This document shows, piece after piece, positions 29,408 to 38,547 of a stretch of 64,000 nt of DNA (positions are counted from its first letter, which is position 1; each line of letters begins with the position of its first letter). Under the pieces are notes generated by a model. It made no database searches. It had not been told where the DNA came from and worked only from the letters and a program-made list of their open reading frames with translations. This stretch comes from Sphingomonas corticis (GTDB taxonomy: Bacteria > Pseudomonadota > Alphaproteobacteria > Sphingomonadales > Sphingomonadaceae), in assembly GCF_012035195.1 (NCBI RefSeq), contig NZ_JAAVJH010000001.1:434001-498000 (forward strand), read 5' to 3'. The translations under genes and the position numbers were made by a program.

Positions 29408-30628
29408 ATGAAGATCGCGACGCCCGGCAAGCACGGCTTCGACGGCGCCCGCCTGGCCGCGATCGACGCCTTCGTGAAGGACCGCTACCTCGACTCGGGT
29501 CGCCTGCCGCACGCGCAGCTGCTGGTCGCGCGCGACGGCGAGGTGGTGCACTTCTCCTCGCAAGGGTCCGCGCGCGAGGGCGCCGCGCCGGTCGACGAGG
29601 GCACGCTGTTCCGCATCGCCTCGATGACGAAGCCGATCACGTCGGTCGCGTTCATGATCCTGCTGGAGGAGGCGAAGGTCGCGCTCGACACCCCGCTCCA
29701 CCACGTGCTGCCGGAGTTCAAGGGCGCCGGCGTCTATGCCGGCGGCGGCGCGGGCGTGCCGTTCGCCACGCGCCCCACGACCGAGCCGATCCGCATGGTC
29801 GACCTGCTGCGTCATACCGCGGGCTTCACCTACAGCTTCCAGAACCGCAGCAACATCGACGCCGCCCATCGCGAGCTGAAGCTGGAGAACTGGCACGGCG
29901 GCTACGACCTCGACGGCTTCGTCGCCGAGCTGGGCAAGCTGCCGGTGGAGTTCGACCCCGGCTCGCAGTGGAACTACTCCGTCGCCACCGACGTGCTGGG
30001 GGCGGTGGTGCAGCGCGTGTCGGGCCAGCCGCTCGACCGCTTCCTGCACGACCGCATCTTCGCGCCGCTGAAAATGGACGACACCTTCTTCGCCGTGCCC
30101 GCCAATAAGATCGACCGGCTGGCCGACTGCTACACCTTGCTCCCCGGAAAAGGTCGCGTGATGTACGATCGCGGTGCGGAGAGCGCGTGGTCGCGGATGC
30201 CCAAGCTGGTGTCGGGTGGCGGCGGGCTCGTCTCCACCGCGCTCGACTATCACCGCTTCTGCCGGATGTGCCTGAACGGCGGCGAGCTGGACGGCGCGCG
30301 GATCCTCGGGCGCAAGACGATCGAGCTGATGGTGCAGAACCACCTGCCCGGCGGCGCCGACCTGTCGCAGATGTCGAAGTCGCTGTTCAGCGAGACGCAG
30401 AACGCCGGTACCGGCTTCGGGCTGGGCTTCGCGGTCACGATCGATCCGGCGCGGTCGATGATGCCGGGCAGCGCGGGCGAATATTACTGGGGCGGCATGT
30501 TCTCGACCGCCTTCTTCGTGGATCCCGTGGAGCGCGTCAGCATGGTGTTCATGACGCAGCTGTCGCCGTCGATGACCTATCCCATCCGCCGCGAGCTGAA
30601 GACGATGATCTACGCGGCGCTGACCTGA
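29408..30628 (+). CDS. Serine hydrolase, beta-lactamase class C fold
   Basis: 406 aa penicillin-binding-protein-like hydrolase. SxxK motif SMTK at residues 72-75 supplies the nucleophile; N189-Y190-S191 is the second motif. No signal peptide is seen, so it should be cytosolic, more like EstB-type esterases than antibiotic-resistance enzymes. First gene of a plus-strand run with fatty-acid genes; it may hydrolyse an ester or lactone of the growth substrate. Confidence 0.88.
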   Translation: MKIATPGKHGFDGARLAAIDAFVKDRYLDSGRLPHAQLLVARDGEVVHFSSQGSAREGAAPVDEGTLFRIASMTKPITSVAFMILLEEAKVALDTPLHHVLPEFKGAGVYAGGGAGVPFATRPTTEPIRMVDLLRHTAGFTYSFQNRSNIDAAHRELKLENWHGGYDLDGFVAELGKLPVEFDPGSQWNYSVATDVLGAVVQRVSGQPLDRFLHDRIFAPLKMDDTFFAVPANKIDRLADCYTLLPGKGRVMYDRGAESAWSRMPKLVSGGGGLVSTALDYHRFCRMCLNGGELDGARILGRKTIELMVQNHLPGGADLSQMSKSLFSETQNAGTGFGLGFAVTIDPARSMMPGSAGEYYWGGMFSTAFFVDPVERVSMVFMTQLSPSMTYPIRRELKTMIYAALT

Positions 30629-30631
30629 TCG

Positions 30632-30711
30632 CTGGTGCTCCTGCGGACGCAGGAGCCCGCAGCCACGAACGCCGCGCTGGCGACCCTGGGCTCCTGCATT
30701 CGCAGGAGCAC
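30632..30711. repeat. Palindromic repeat, family C
   Basis: Two hairpins facing each other: TGCTCCTGCGGACGCAGGAGC and GGCTCCTGCATTCGCAGGAGC with related ends (core GCTCCTGC/GCAGGAGC). Fills the gap between the hydrolase and the fused hydratase/dehydrogenase gene. No other copy was seen in the window. Confidence 0.7.
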
Positions 30712-30728
30712 GAAGACGGAGACGAACG

Positions 30729-32759
30729 ATGACCGCCCCCTCCCCCATCCGCACCGAGCGCCACGGCGAGATCCTCGTCATCATCTCCGATTCGCCGCCG
30801 GTGAACGCGCTGGGCGCGGCGGTGCGCGACGGGCTGGAGGCGGGCGTGAAGGAAGGCGTCGCCGACGCCTCGATCAAGGCGATGGTGATCCGCTGCGACG
30901 GCCGGACCTTCTTCGCCGGTGCGGACATCACCGAGTTCGGCAAGCCGCCCAAGGGCGCGAGCCTGCACGAGGTGATCGACATGATGGACGCCAGCGACAA
31001 GCCCATCGTCGCCGCGATCCACGGCACCGCGCTGGGCGGCGGATGCGAAGTGGCGCTCGCCTGCCATTACCGCGTCGCGGTGCCCTCCGCCGTGATGGGC
31101 CTGCCGGAGGTGAAGCTGGGCCTGCTGCCCGGCGCGGGCGGCACGCAGCGGCTGCCGCGCATCGTCGGCGTGAAGGCGGCGCTGGAGATGGTCGCGATCG
31201 GCGATCCGATCCCGGCGAAGAAGGCGGCCGAGGTCGGCCTGGTCGACAAGGTGGTGGGCGAGGGATCGCTGGAGGCCGATGCGATCGCCTTCGCCAAGGA
31301 GATCGCCGGGAAGCGCCCGATCCCGCGCGTGCGCGACAAGACGGTCGATCCCGATCCCGAGGCGGTGGAAGCGTTCAGGAAGGCGCACGGCCGCAAGATG
31401 CGCGGCTTCGACGCGCCCGCCGCGAACATCGCCTGCGTCGTTGCGGCAAGCGAGAAGCCGTTCGACGAGGGCATGAAGTTCGAGCGCGAGCAGTTCATGA
31501 AGCTGATGACGGGCACGCAGTCCGCGGCGCAGCGCCACATCTTCTTCGCCGAGCGGCAGGCGGCGAAGATCGACGACGTCGATCCCAAGACGCCGCTGCG
31601 CCCCGTCAACAAGGTCGGCGTGATCGGCGCGGGCACGATGGGCGGCGGCATCAGCATGAACTTCCTGTCCGCCGGCATCCCGGTGACGATCGTGGAAATG
31701 CAGCAGGAGGCGCTCGACCGCGGCACCGGCGTGGTGCGCAAGAACTACGAGGCGAGCGCCGCCAAGGGCCGCATCAAGCCCGACGCGCCGGAGAAGGCGA
31801 TGGCGCTGCTGACGCCGACGCTGAGCCTCGACGACCTCGCCGACTGCGACCTCATCATCGAGGCCGTCTACGAGAACATGGACGTGAAGAAGGAACTGTT
31901 CACGAAGCTGGACGCGATCGCCAGGCCGGGCGCGATCCTGGCCAGCAACACCAGCTACCTGAACGTCGACGAGATCGCCGCGGTGACGAAGCGGCCCGAG
32001 GACGTGGTGGGCATGCACTTCTTCTCCCCCGCCAACGTCATGAAGCTGCTGGAGGTGGTGCGCGGTGAGAAGACCGCGGGCGACGTGCTGGCGACCGTCA
32101 TGGCGTTGGCGAAGAAGATCCGGAAGGTCGCCGTCGTCGCGGGCGTGTGCCACGGCTTCATCGGCAACCGGATGCTCAGCCCGCGGCAGATCGAGGCGAA
32201 CAAGCTGCTGATGGAGGGCGCCACGCCCGAGCAGATCGACCGCGTCCACGTGGAGTTCGGGATGCCGATGGGGCCGTTCCAGATGAGCGACCTTGCCGGG
32301 GTCGACATCGGCTGGCACCGCGATCCGACGCGCATCGAGAGCATCCGCGATGCGCTCGCCGCCGAGGGCCGGTGGGGCCAGAAGAAGAACGCCGGCTTCT
32401 ACGACTATGACGAGAAGCGCAATCCGACGCCGAGCCCGCGGGTGGCGGAGATCATCGAGGACTTCCGCAGCCGCTCCAATCTGCCCAAGCGCGAGATCAC
32501 CGACGAGGAGATCGTGGAGCGCACGCTCTACCCGATGGTCAACGAGGGCGCGCTGATCCTCGAAGAGGGCAAGGCGCAACGGGCGAGCGACATCGACGTG
32601 GTGTGGATCTACGGCTACGGCTGGCCGGTCTACCGCGGTGGCCCGATGTTCTGGGCACAGACCGAGGGGCTGCCCAAGGTGGTCGCCGGGCTGGAGAAGC
32701 ACGGGTTCAAGGTGGCGGAGAGCCTGAAGGCGGCCGCGGAGAGCGGAGGGAAGCTGTGA
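30729..32759 (+). CDS. 3-hydroxyacyl-CoA dehydrogenase / enoyl-CoA hydratase fusion (FadJ/FadB-like)
   Basis: Bifunctional beta-oxidation enzyme of 676 aa. N-terminal crotonase domain with [15 protein letters not shown] and [18 protein letters not shown] carrying both catalytic glutamate positions; NAD-binding domain from about residue 296 with [20 protein letters not shown]-terminal dehydrogenase domains with [12 protein letters not shown] and NRMLSP. Shorter than E. coli FadB and closer to peroxisomal multifunctional enzymes. Its thiolase partner is not in the window. Confidence 0.93.
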   Translation: MTAPSPIRTERHGEILVIISDSPPVNALGAAVRDGLEAGVKEGVADASIKAMVIRCDGRTFFAGADITEFGKPPKGASLHEVIDMMDASDKPIVAAIHGTALGGGCEVALACHYRVAVPSAVMGLPEVKLGLLPGAGGTQRLPRIVGVKAALEMVAIGDPIPAKKAAEVGLVDKVVGEGSLEADAIAFAKEIAGKRPIPRVRDKTVDPDPEAVEAFRKAHGRKMRGFDAPAANIACVVAASEKPFDEGMKFEREQFMKLMTGTQSAAQRHIFFAERQAAKIDDVDPKTPLRPVNKVGVIGAGTMGGGISMNFLSAGIPVTIVEMQQEALDRGTGVVRKNYEASAAKGRIKPDAPEKAMALLTPTLSLDDLADCDLIIEAVYENMDVKKELFTKLDAIARPGAILASNTSYLNVDEIAAVTKRPEDVVGMHFFSPANVMKLLEVVRGEKTAGDVLATVMALAKKIRKVAVVAGVCHGFIGNRMLSPRQIEANKLLMEGATPEQIDRVHVEFGMPMGPFQMSDLAGVDIGWHRDPTRIESIRDALAAEGRWGQKKNAGFYDYDEKRNPTPSPRVAEIIEDFRSRSNLPKREITDEEIVERTLYPMVNEGALILEEGKAQRASDIDVVWIYGYGWPVYRGGPMFWAQTEGLPKVVAGLEKHGFKVAESLKAAAESGGKL

Positions 32760-32767
32760 GGGGGATG

Positions 32768-32866
32768 TCGTCACCCCGGAACTGTCCCGGGGTCCATTGG
32801 GCTGCTTACTCTCCGGCCGATACTTTCACGGCACGGTGGATGCCGGGACAATCCCGGCATGACGAG
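32768..32866. repeat. Palindromic repeat, family B copy 1
   Basis: Starts CGTCACCCCGGAACTGTCCC and ends GCCGGGACAATCCCGGCATG with ACG. Each half forms a hairpin and the outer ends CGTCA/TGACG pair. Other copies at 34182, 43538 and 58945. Confidence 0.75.
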
Positions 32867-32877
32867 TCCTGCCGATA

Positions 32878-34215
32878 ATGGAACGCACCGCCCTCGCCAC
32901 CGCCGCCGCGGTCCGGGCCGGCGAGACGACCGCGCTCGACGAGACCGAGGCCGCCATCGCTCGCATCGAGGAACGCGACGGCGCGCTCAACGCGGTCGTG
33001 GTGCGTGATTTCGACCGCGCCCGCACCGCCGCGCGGGAACTGGACGCACGGATCGCGGACGGCTTCGACGCGCCGCTGCTCGGCGTGCCGATGACGATCA
33101 AGGAAAGCTACGACGTCGCCGGCCTGCCGACGACGTTCGGGTTCGCCGAGCACAAGGACTTCGTCGCGCAGGCGGATGCGGAGGCGGTGCGGCGGCTGAA
33201 GGCCGCGGGTGTCGTGCTGCTGGGCAAGACAAACGTGCCCCCTGCCCTCGCCGACCTGCAATCGAACAACCCGGTCTACGGTCGGACGAACAACGCGATC
33301 GACCAACGCCGCGTCGCCGGCGGGTCGTCCGGCGGCTCCGCCGTGGCGCTGGGCGCGGGGATGGTCCCGCTGGAATATGGTTCGGACATCGGTGGCTCGA
33401 TCCGCGTGCCCGCGGCGTTCAACGGCGTGTTCGGCCACAAGCCGACCTGGGGCGTGCTGCCGACCGAGGGGCATTACTTCCCCGGCACCGACAGCGCGCG
33501 CACCGTCCTGTCCGTGATCGGCCCGATGGCGCGCGACGCCGACGATCTCGACGCCGCGCTGCAGGTGGTGGCGGACCACCCGCTCGCCCCGCCGCGCCGT
33601 CACGTCGAAGGGCGCTGGCGGGTCCTGTTGCTGGCCGGGCATCCCATGGCAAAGGTGCAGCGCGCCATCGTCGACGCGCTGGAGACGCTGGGCCGCCGGT
33701 GGCAGGCCGCCGGCGCCGAGATCGACACGACCAGCGACCTGTTGCCCGATCTCGAACGCCACCACGAGGGCTATTGGCGGATGCTCAACATCGCGCTGTC
33801 GCGCCGTGCGCCGTCGCAGCCGGGGCAGGAGCCGCCGACGCTGGAGAGCTGGTGGCACCTCCACGACGAGCAGGCACGCATCCAGCGGCAATGGCGGCGG
33901 CTGTTCGCCCGCTACGACGTGGTGGTCGCGCCCGCCGTGGGCATGACCGCCTTCCCGCACGACGACGAACCGTTGCAGACGCGAGGGCTCGACATCGACG
34001 GCGAGCGGACCACCTTCTTCCACCAGTTCGCCTTTCCCGGTCTCGCCACCTTCCCGATGCTGCCCGCCACCAGCGTGCCGATCGGGCACGACGCCGACGG
34101 GCTGCCGATCGGCGTGCAGGTGATCGCCGACCTCTACGCCGACCGCACCGCGATCGCCGCCGCGAAGGTGGCGCACGCGCTCGTCATCCCGGTGAAAGCC
34201 GGGGTGACGCAGTGA
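32878..34215 (+). CDS. Amidase (amidase signature family)
   Basis: Ser-cisSer-Lys amidohydrolase, 445 aa. Catalytic Lys in GVPMTIKESYDVAG, the signature AGGSSGGSAVALGAG near residue 145, with the nucleophile in GSDIGGSIRVPA. Substrate unknown; it could release an acid that enters CoA activation. The final residues (IPVKAGVTQ) are encoded by a palindromic repeat that has replaced the original end of the gene. No clear Shine-Dalgarno before the ATG. Confidence 0.9.
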   Translation: MERTALATAAAVRAGETTALDETEAAIARIEERDGALNAVVVRDFDRARTAARELDARIADGFDAPLLGVPMTIKESYDVAGLPTTFGFAEHKDFVAQADAEAVRRLKAAGVVLLGKTNVPPALADLQSNNPVYGRTNNAIDQRRVAGGSSGGSAVALGAGMVPLEYGSDIGGSIRVPAAFNGVFGHKPTWGVLPTEGHYFPGTDSARTVLSVIGPMARDADDLDAALQVVADHPLAPPRRHVEGRWRVLLLAGHPMAKVQRAIVDALETLGRRWQAAGAEIDTTSDLLPDLERHHEGYWRMLNIALSRRAPSQPGQEPPTLESWWHLHDEQARIQRQWRRLFARYDVVVAPAVGMTAFPHDDEPLQTRGLDIDGERTTFFHQFAFPGLATFPMLPATSVPIGHDADGLPIGVQVIADLYADRTAIAAAKVAHALVIPVKAGVTQ

Positions 34216-34266
34216 CAACGACCAGCCCCTTCCACCACGAGACCCCAGCTTTCGCCGGGGTGACGG
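34182..34266. repeat. Palindromic repeat, family B copy 2, forms the amidase C-terminus
   Basis: Starts CGTCATCCCGGTGAAAGCCG and ends TTTCGCCGGGGTGACGGAG. The left half is translated as the last residues of the amidase and contains its stop codon. Confidence 0.75.
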
Positions 34267-34277
34267 AGTAGGATGAC

Positions 34278-35462
34278 ATGACCGACCTCGATACCTTCCG
34301 CACCGAGACCCGCGCCTGGCTGGAAGCGAATTGCCCGCTGGAGATGCGCGAACCCGTCCGCACGGAGAAGGACACCGTGTGGGGCGGGCGCGACCAGAGC
34401 TACATGACACCCGCGCAGAAGCAGTGGATGGACGCCATGGCCTCGCGCGGCTGGACCGTGCCCGACTGGCCCAAGGAGTACGGCGGCGGCGGACTGTCTG
34501 CCGCGGAGACGAAGGTGTTGCGCGAGGAGATGGCGCGCATCCGCGCGCGCAACCCGCTGAACTCGTTCGGCATCTCGATGCTCGGGCCGGCGTTGCTGAA
34601 ATACGGCAGCGAGGAGCAGAAGCTGGAGCACCTGCCCAAGATCGCGCGTGGCGAGATCCGCTGGTGCCAGGGCTATTCCGAACCCAACGCCGGCTCCGAC
34701 CTCGCCAGCCTGGCCACCAGCGCGGAGGACAAGGGCGATCATTTCCTCGTCAACGGGCAGAAGGTGTGGACCAGCTACGCCGACAAGGCGGACTGGATCT
34801 TCTGCCTCGTCCGCACCGACCGGACGAACAAGCACAACGGCATCAGCTTCGTGCTGTTCGACATGGCGACGCCCGGCGTGTCGACCAAGCCGATCCTGCT
34901 CATCAGCGGCTATTCGCCCTTCTGCGAGACCTTCTTCGACAATGTGAAGGTACCCAAGGAGAACCTCGTCGGCGAGCTGAACAAGGGCTGGGACGTCGCG
35001 AAATACCTGCTCGGGCACGAGCGCGAGATGATCTCCGGCATGGGGCTGGGCGGCACGGGGGGCAAAAACCCGCTGGTCGTCGGCGCGCTGGCGACGATCG
35101 GGGTCGACCACGACGGCAAGCTCGCCGACCCGCTGCTGCGCGCGCAGATCGCGCTGTTCGAGGTGCGCGCGAAGGCGTTCGCGGCGCAGAGCGAGCGCTT
35201 CATCGACGAGCTGAAGGCCGGTCGCGCCCACCCCGCGCAGCCCAGCATGATGAAATATTACGGCACCGAGCTGAACAAGGCGCGCTACGAGCTGGTGATG
35301 GCCGCCGGCGGATCGGACGAGCTGGAATGGGAGAGCGAGGCCAGCAACGGCGGACGCGAGGCGCGCGCGTGGCTGCGCACCAAGGCGAATTCGATCGAGG
35401 GCGGCACCAGCGAGGTGCAGCTGAACATCATCGCCAAGCGGATCCTCGAGCTGCCGTCCTGA
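34278..35462 (+). CDS. Acyl-CoA dehydrogenase, larger subunit-like
   Basis: FAD enzyme that inserts an alpha-beta double bond in an acyl-CoA, 394 aa. Motifs: WPKEYGGGGLSAAE, the FAD/substrate block RWCQGYSEPNAGSDLASL and the end SIEGGTSEVQLNIIAKRIL. The Gly-Gly here replaces the Glu used as base by medium-chain enzymes, so the base must come from another position. It is followed by a second, different acyl-CoA dehydrogenase, which suggests a heteromer as in bacterial FadE pairs for bulky substrates. Confidence 0.93.
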   Translation: MTDLDTFRTETRAWLEANCPLEMREPVRTEKDTVWGGRDQSYMTPAQKQWMDAMASRGWTVPDWPKEYGGGGLSAAETKVLREEMARIRARNPLNSFGISMLGPALLKYGSEEQKLEHLPKIARGEIRWCQGYSEPNAGSDLASLATSAEDKGDHFLVNGQKVWTSYADKADWIFCLVRTDRTNKHNGISFVLFDMATPGVSTKPILLISGYSPFCETFFDNVKVPKENLVGELNKGWDVAKYLLGHEREMISGMGLGGTGGKNPLVVGALATIGVDHDGKLADPLLRAQIALFEVRAKAFAAQSERFIDELKAGRAHPAQPSMMKYYGTELNKARYELVMAAGGSDELEWESEASNGGREARAWLRTKANSIEGGTSEVQLNIIAKRILELPS

Positions 35463-35470
35463 CCCATCCC

Positions 35471-35580
35471 CGTTCGTGGTGAGGAGGGGCCGAGCAACGT
35501 CGAAGCCCCGTCTCGAACCACTCGCCACCGTCCTTCGAGACGCCGCTTCGACTTCGCTCGGCGGCTCCTCGGGACGAACG
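35471..35580. repeat. Dispersed palindromic repeat, family A copy 3
   Basis: Outer ends CGTTCGTGGTGAGGAG and CTCCTCGGGACGAACG, inner CGTCGAAG/GACTTCG parts. Lies between the two paired acyl-CoA dehydrogenase genes. Confidence 0.75.
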
Positions 35581-35605
35581 GACCTTCTCCTGACCGGAGT
35601 ATAAG

Positions 35606-36733
35606 ATGCCCCTGTACCTGAACGACGAACAGACGATGCTGCGCGACACCGCCAGGGATTTCGTCGCCGAGCACGCCCCGCCCTCGCACATGCGGTCCCT
35701 GCGCGACGCCAACGACGCCACCGGCTTCTCCCGCGACCTGTGGAAGCAGTTCGCGGAGATGGGGTTCACCGGCATCCTGATCGGCGAGAACGCCGGCGGG
35801 CTGGGCCTGGGCCACGTCGAGGCGGGCGTGGTGCTGGAGGAGATCGGGCGCAACCTGTCGCCCTCCCCGTTCCTCTCCACCGCGGTCGCGGCGGTCGAGG
35901 CGCTGAAGGGCAGCGCGCAGGCGGAGCGGTGGTTTCCCGGCATCCTCGCGGGCGACACCGTCGCCGCGCTGGCGATCGACGAGGGGGCGAAGCACCGCCC
36001 GTCCGTGAGCATGACGGCGGAGCGCGCCGGCAACGGCTTCCGCCTGACCGGCAAGAAGCAGTTCGTGACCCACGGCCACGTCGCCGACCTGCTGATCGTC
36101 GCCGCGCGCACCGCGGGCAGCGCGGACGACGAGGAGGGCGTCACGCTGTTCGCGGTGCCGAAGGACGCCGCCGGCCTGACCGCCACGCCCGAGCGGCTCG
36201 CCGACTCCAGCCTCGCCGCGCGGATCGCGCTGGACGGGGTGGAGGTGGATGCCGACGCGGTGATCGGCGACGTGGACGCGGGGCGCGACCCGCTGAACCG
36301 CCTGCTGCGCGCGGGCCGCACCGGCGCCGCGGCGGAGATGCTGGGCGTCGGCGGCGGCGCGATGGACATGACGGTCGGCTACCTGAAGGAGCGCAAGCAG
36401 TTCGGCACGCTGATCGGCAGCTTCCAGGCGCTCCAGCACCGCGCCGCGCACCTCTACAGCGAGATGGAGGTGGCGCGCGCCGCGGTGCTGAAGGCGCAGC
36501 AGCTGCTGGATGCCGGCGACGAGCGCGCGGACCAGGCGGTGTCGGTCGCGAAGGCGATGACCGGACTCGCCACCACGCTGGCGGTACAGGAAGGCGTGCA
36601 GATGCACGGCGGCATCGGCATGACGGACGAATACGACATCGGCTTCTACATGAAGCGCGGGCGGGTGCTGGCGGAGATGTTCGGCGACGCGAATTTCCAC
36701 GCCGACCTGCTGGCGAAGGCCGCGGGCTATTGA
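35606..36733 (+). CDS. Acyl-CoA dehydrogenase, smaller subunit-like
   Basis: 375 aa partner type of the preceding gene. N-terminus YLNDEQTMLRDTARDFVAEH, middle GLGHVEAGVVLEEIGRNLSP, C-terminal QMHGGIGMTDEYDIGFYMKR. Its mid-region (the FAD-contact loop seen in the partner) is degenerate: VTHGHVADLLIVAART lacks the usual EP-x-AGSD. Such divergence between neighbours is typical of alpha2beta2 acyl-CoA dehydrogenases. Shine-Dalgarno GGAG. Confidence 0.92.
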   Translation: MPLYLNDEQTMLRDTARDFVAEHAPPSHMRSLRDANDATGFSRDLWKQFAEMGFTGILIGENAGGLGLGHVEAGVVLEEIGRNLSPSPFLSTAVAAVEALKGSAQAERWFPGILAGDTVAALAIDEGAKHRPSVSMTAERAGNGFRLTGKKQFVTHGHVADLLIVAARTAGSADDEEGVTLFAVPKDAAGLTATPERLADSSLAARIALDGVEVDADAVIGDVDAGRDPLNRLLRAGRTGAAAEMLGVGGGAMDMTVGYLKERKQFGTLIGSFQALQHRAAHLYSEMEVARAAVLKAQQLLDAGDERADQAVSVAKAMTGLATTLAVQEGVQMHGGIGMTDEYDIGFYMKRGRVLAEMFGDANFHADLLAKAAGY

Positions 36734-36743
36734 CGATTCCCTA

Positions 36744-36874
36744 TCCTCCCCGGCACGGGGAGGGGGACCATGCGCAGCATGGTGGAGGGGGGATGCGGCA
36801 GGCGGATCGTATGCGGCGATCCCCCTCCACCACCGGCTTTCGGCCGGCGGTCCCCCTCCCCGTGCCGGGGAGGA
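36744..36874. repeat. Long inverted repeat, family D
   Basis: Outer arms TCCTCCCCGGCACGGGGAGG and CCTCCCCGTGCCGGGGAGGA, inner arms TGGTGGAGGGGG and CCCCCTCCACCA, and a small hairpin CCGGCTTTCGGCCGG. Its right end supplies the GGGGAGGA Shine-Dalgarno of tesB. Confidence 0.85.
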
Positions 36875-36878
36875 AATG

Positions 36879-37775
36879 ATGACCGACGCCCCTAGCCCCG
36901 CCGACCTCGCCGCCGACCTCGTCGACCTGCTCGACGTCGAGGAGCTGGACACCGATCTCTATCGCGGCCGCCGCTCGAAGGGCGGCGTCGGTCGCGTGTT
37001 CGGCGGGCAGGTGATCGCGCAGGCGCTTCAGGCAGCGCAGCGCTCCGTCGACGAGCCGAAGATCGCCCACTCGCTCCACGCCTATTTCATGCGCGCCGGC
37101 GACGAGAACTTCCCCATCATCTTCCGCGTCGTGCGCGACTTCGAAGGGCGCAGCTTCGCCACCCGTCGCGTCATCGCGATGCAGCGCGGCCAGCCGATCC
37201 TGAACATGGCCGCGTCCTTCCAGGTGCCCGAGGACGGCTACCACCACCAGGACGCGATGCCCGACGTGCCCGCGCCGGAAACGCTGCCGACCGAGGCCGA
37301 ACTGCGCGCGAAGGACGCGGCCAACCTGCCCGAGAAGCAGCGCGCCATGGTGACGCGCCCCCGCCCGATCGAGATCCGCCCGGTCTACCCGCGCAAATGG
37401 TTCAACCCCACGCCGACCGATCCGGTGCAGCACAGCTGGTTTCGCGTCTGCGCCGCCATCGGCGACGACGCCGCGATGCACCGCGCAATCCTTTCCTACG
37501 CCAGCGACATGGCGCTGCTGGGCACCTGCATGCTGCCGCATGGCGTGAACTGGACCACACCGGGGTTCCAGAGCGCCAGCCTGGACCATGCGGTGTGGCT
37601 GCACGAGCCGTTCCGCGCCGACGAGTGGCTGCTCTACGTCACCGACAGCCCGTGGGCGGGCCACGCGCGCGGCATGAACCGCGGGCGCATCTTCACGCAG
37701 GACGGGCGGCTGGTCGCCAGCGTGGCGCAGGAAGGACTGATCCGGATGCGCAAGCCGCGCGATGGCGGCGCCTGA
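36879..37775 (+). CDS. tesB: Acyl-CoA thioesterase II
   Basis: Hydrolyses acyl-CoA to free acid and CoA; double hotdog fold, 298 aa. N-terminal hotdog with RVFGGQVIAQALQAAQRSVD, the linker region, and a C-terminal hotdog with SLDHAVWLHEPFRADEWLLY, which carries the catalytic Asp area. ATG at 36879 has better spacing from GGGGAGGA than the ATG directly before it at 36876. Closes the plus-strand run. Confidence 0.92.
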   Translation: MTDAPSPADLAADLVDLLDVEELDTDLYRGRRSKGGVGRVFGGQVIAQALQAAQRSVDEPKIAHSLHAYFMRAGDENFPIIFRVVRDFEGRSFATRRVIAMQRGQPILNMAASFQVPEDGYHHQDAMPDVPAPETLPTEAELRAKDAANLPEKQRAMVTRPRPIEIRPVYPRKWFNPTPTDPVQHSWFRVCAAIGDDAAMHRAILSYASDMALLGTCMLPHGVNWTTPGFQSASLDHAVWLHEPFRADEWLLYVTDSPWAGHARGMNRGRIFTQDGRLVASVAQEGLIRMRKPRDGGA

Positions 37776-37788
37776 CGCGCGGCGTCCG

Positions 37789-38436
37789 TCAGCCCTCGAT
37801 CATGCGCCGCGCGTTGGCAGTGGCGGCGCGCGTGCTCTCCGCCAGCTTCTTCACTTCGTTCGCCACCACGGCGAAGCCCTTACCCGCGGCGCCGGCCCGA
37901 GCCGCCTCGACGGAGGCGTTGAGCGCCAGCAGGTTCGTCTGCGACGCGATGCTCGCGATCGCGTCGACCACCGTGCCCAGCCGGTCGATCAGCGCCTGGC
38001 GGTCCGCCTGCCCCTCCTCCGCCTGCGCACGATAGCGCTGGCTCTCCTCCAGCCGGCTCGCCACCTCGCGAGAGAGCCGCACCTCGTCGGTAACGTCGGT
38101 GGCGAACTTCAGGATGCCGTCGATCGTGCCCTGCGGCCCGACCAGCGGCGTGTAGGTGGCCTGCAACCAGATGTCGCGACCGTCCACGGTGAGTCGCCGG
38201 AAGCGGCCGGCACGATGGCGCCCGGCCACCAGATCATCCCAGAACAGCCGATACTCCGCCGAATGCGCCAGCTCCGGCGGGCAGAACATCGCGTGGTGAC
38301 GCCCGACCACCTCGGGCAGGTGGTACCCCATCGAGACGAGGAACTGGTCGTTCGCCCAGCGTACCAGCCCCGTCGGCTCCAGCTCCACCACCAGCTGCGA
38401 TCGCTCGATCGCTGTCCACAGGGGCCCGTCGCGCAT
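37789..38436 (-). CDS. Soluble PAS domain protein with short chemoreceptor signalling tip
   Basis: 215 aa. PAS domain at about 10-125 ([20 protein letters not shown] to [13 protein letters not shown]) followed by a very short coiled hairpin whose tip [20 protein letters not shown] is the CheA/CheW-contact region of methyl-accepting chemotaxis proteins. No membrane segment, HAMP domain or long methylation helices. ATG at 38434-38436 follows GAGG. Lies at the end of a catabolic operon, so it may sense redox state or a metabolite. Confidence 0.85.
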   Translation of the reverse strand: MRDGPLWTAIERSQLVVELEPTGLVRWANDQFLVSMGYHLPEVVGRHHAMFCPPELAHSAEYRLFWDDLVAGRHRAGRFRRLTVDGRDIWLQATYTPLVGPQGTIDGILKFATDVTDEVRLSREVASRLEESQRYRAQAEEGQADRQALIDRLGTVVDAIASIASQTNLLALNASVEAARAGAAGKGFAVVANEVKKLAESTRAATANARRMIEG

Positions 38437-38547
38437 CACTTACCTCAGAGTCAGTAGGCGGCGCATAGCCCAGCGACGCTTGTCACGTCGCTAGTAAAAA
38501 CTAACATCGGTTATAAAAATCCGCTTGACTGAAATCGTTTGCAGCGA

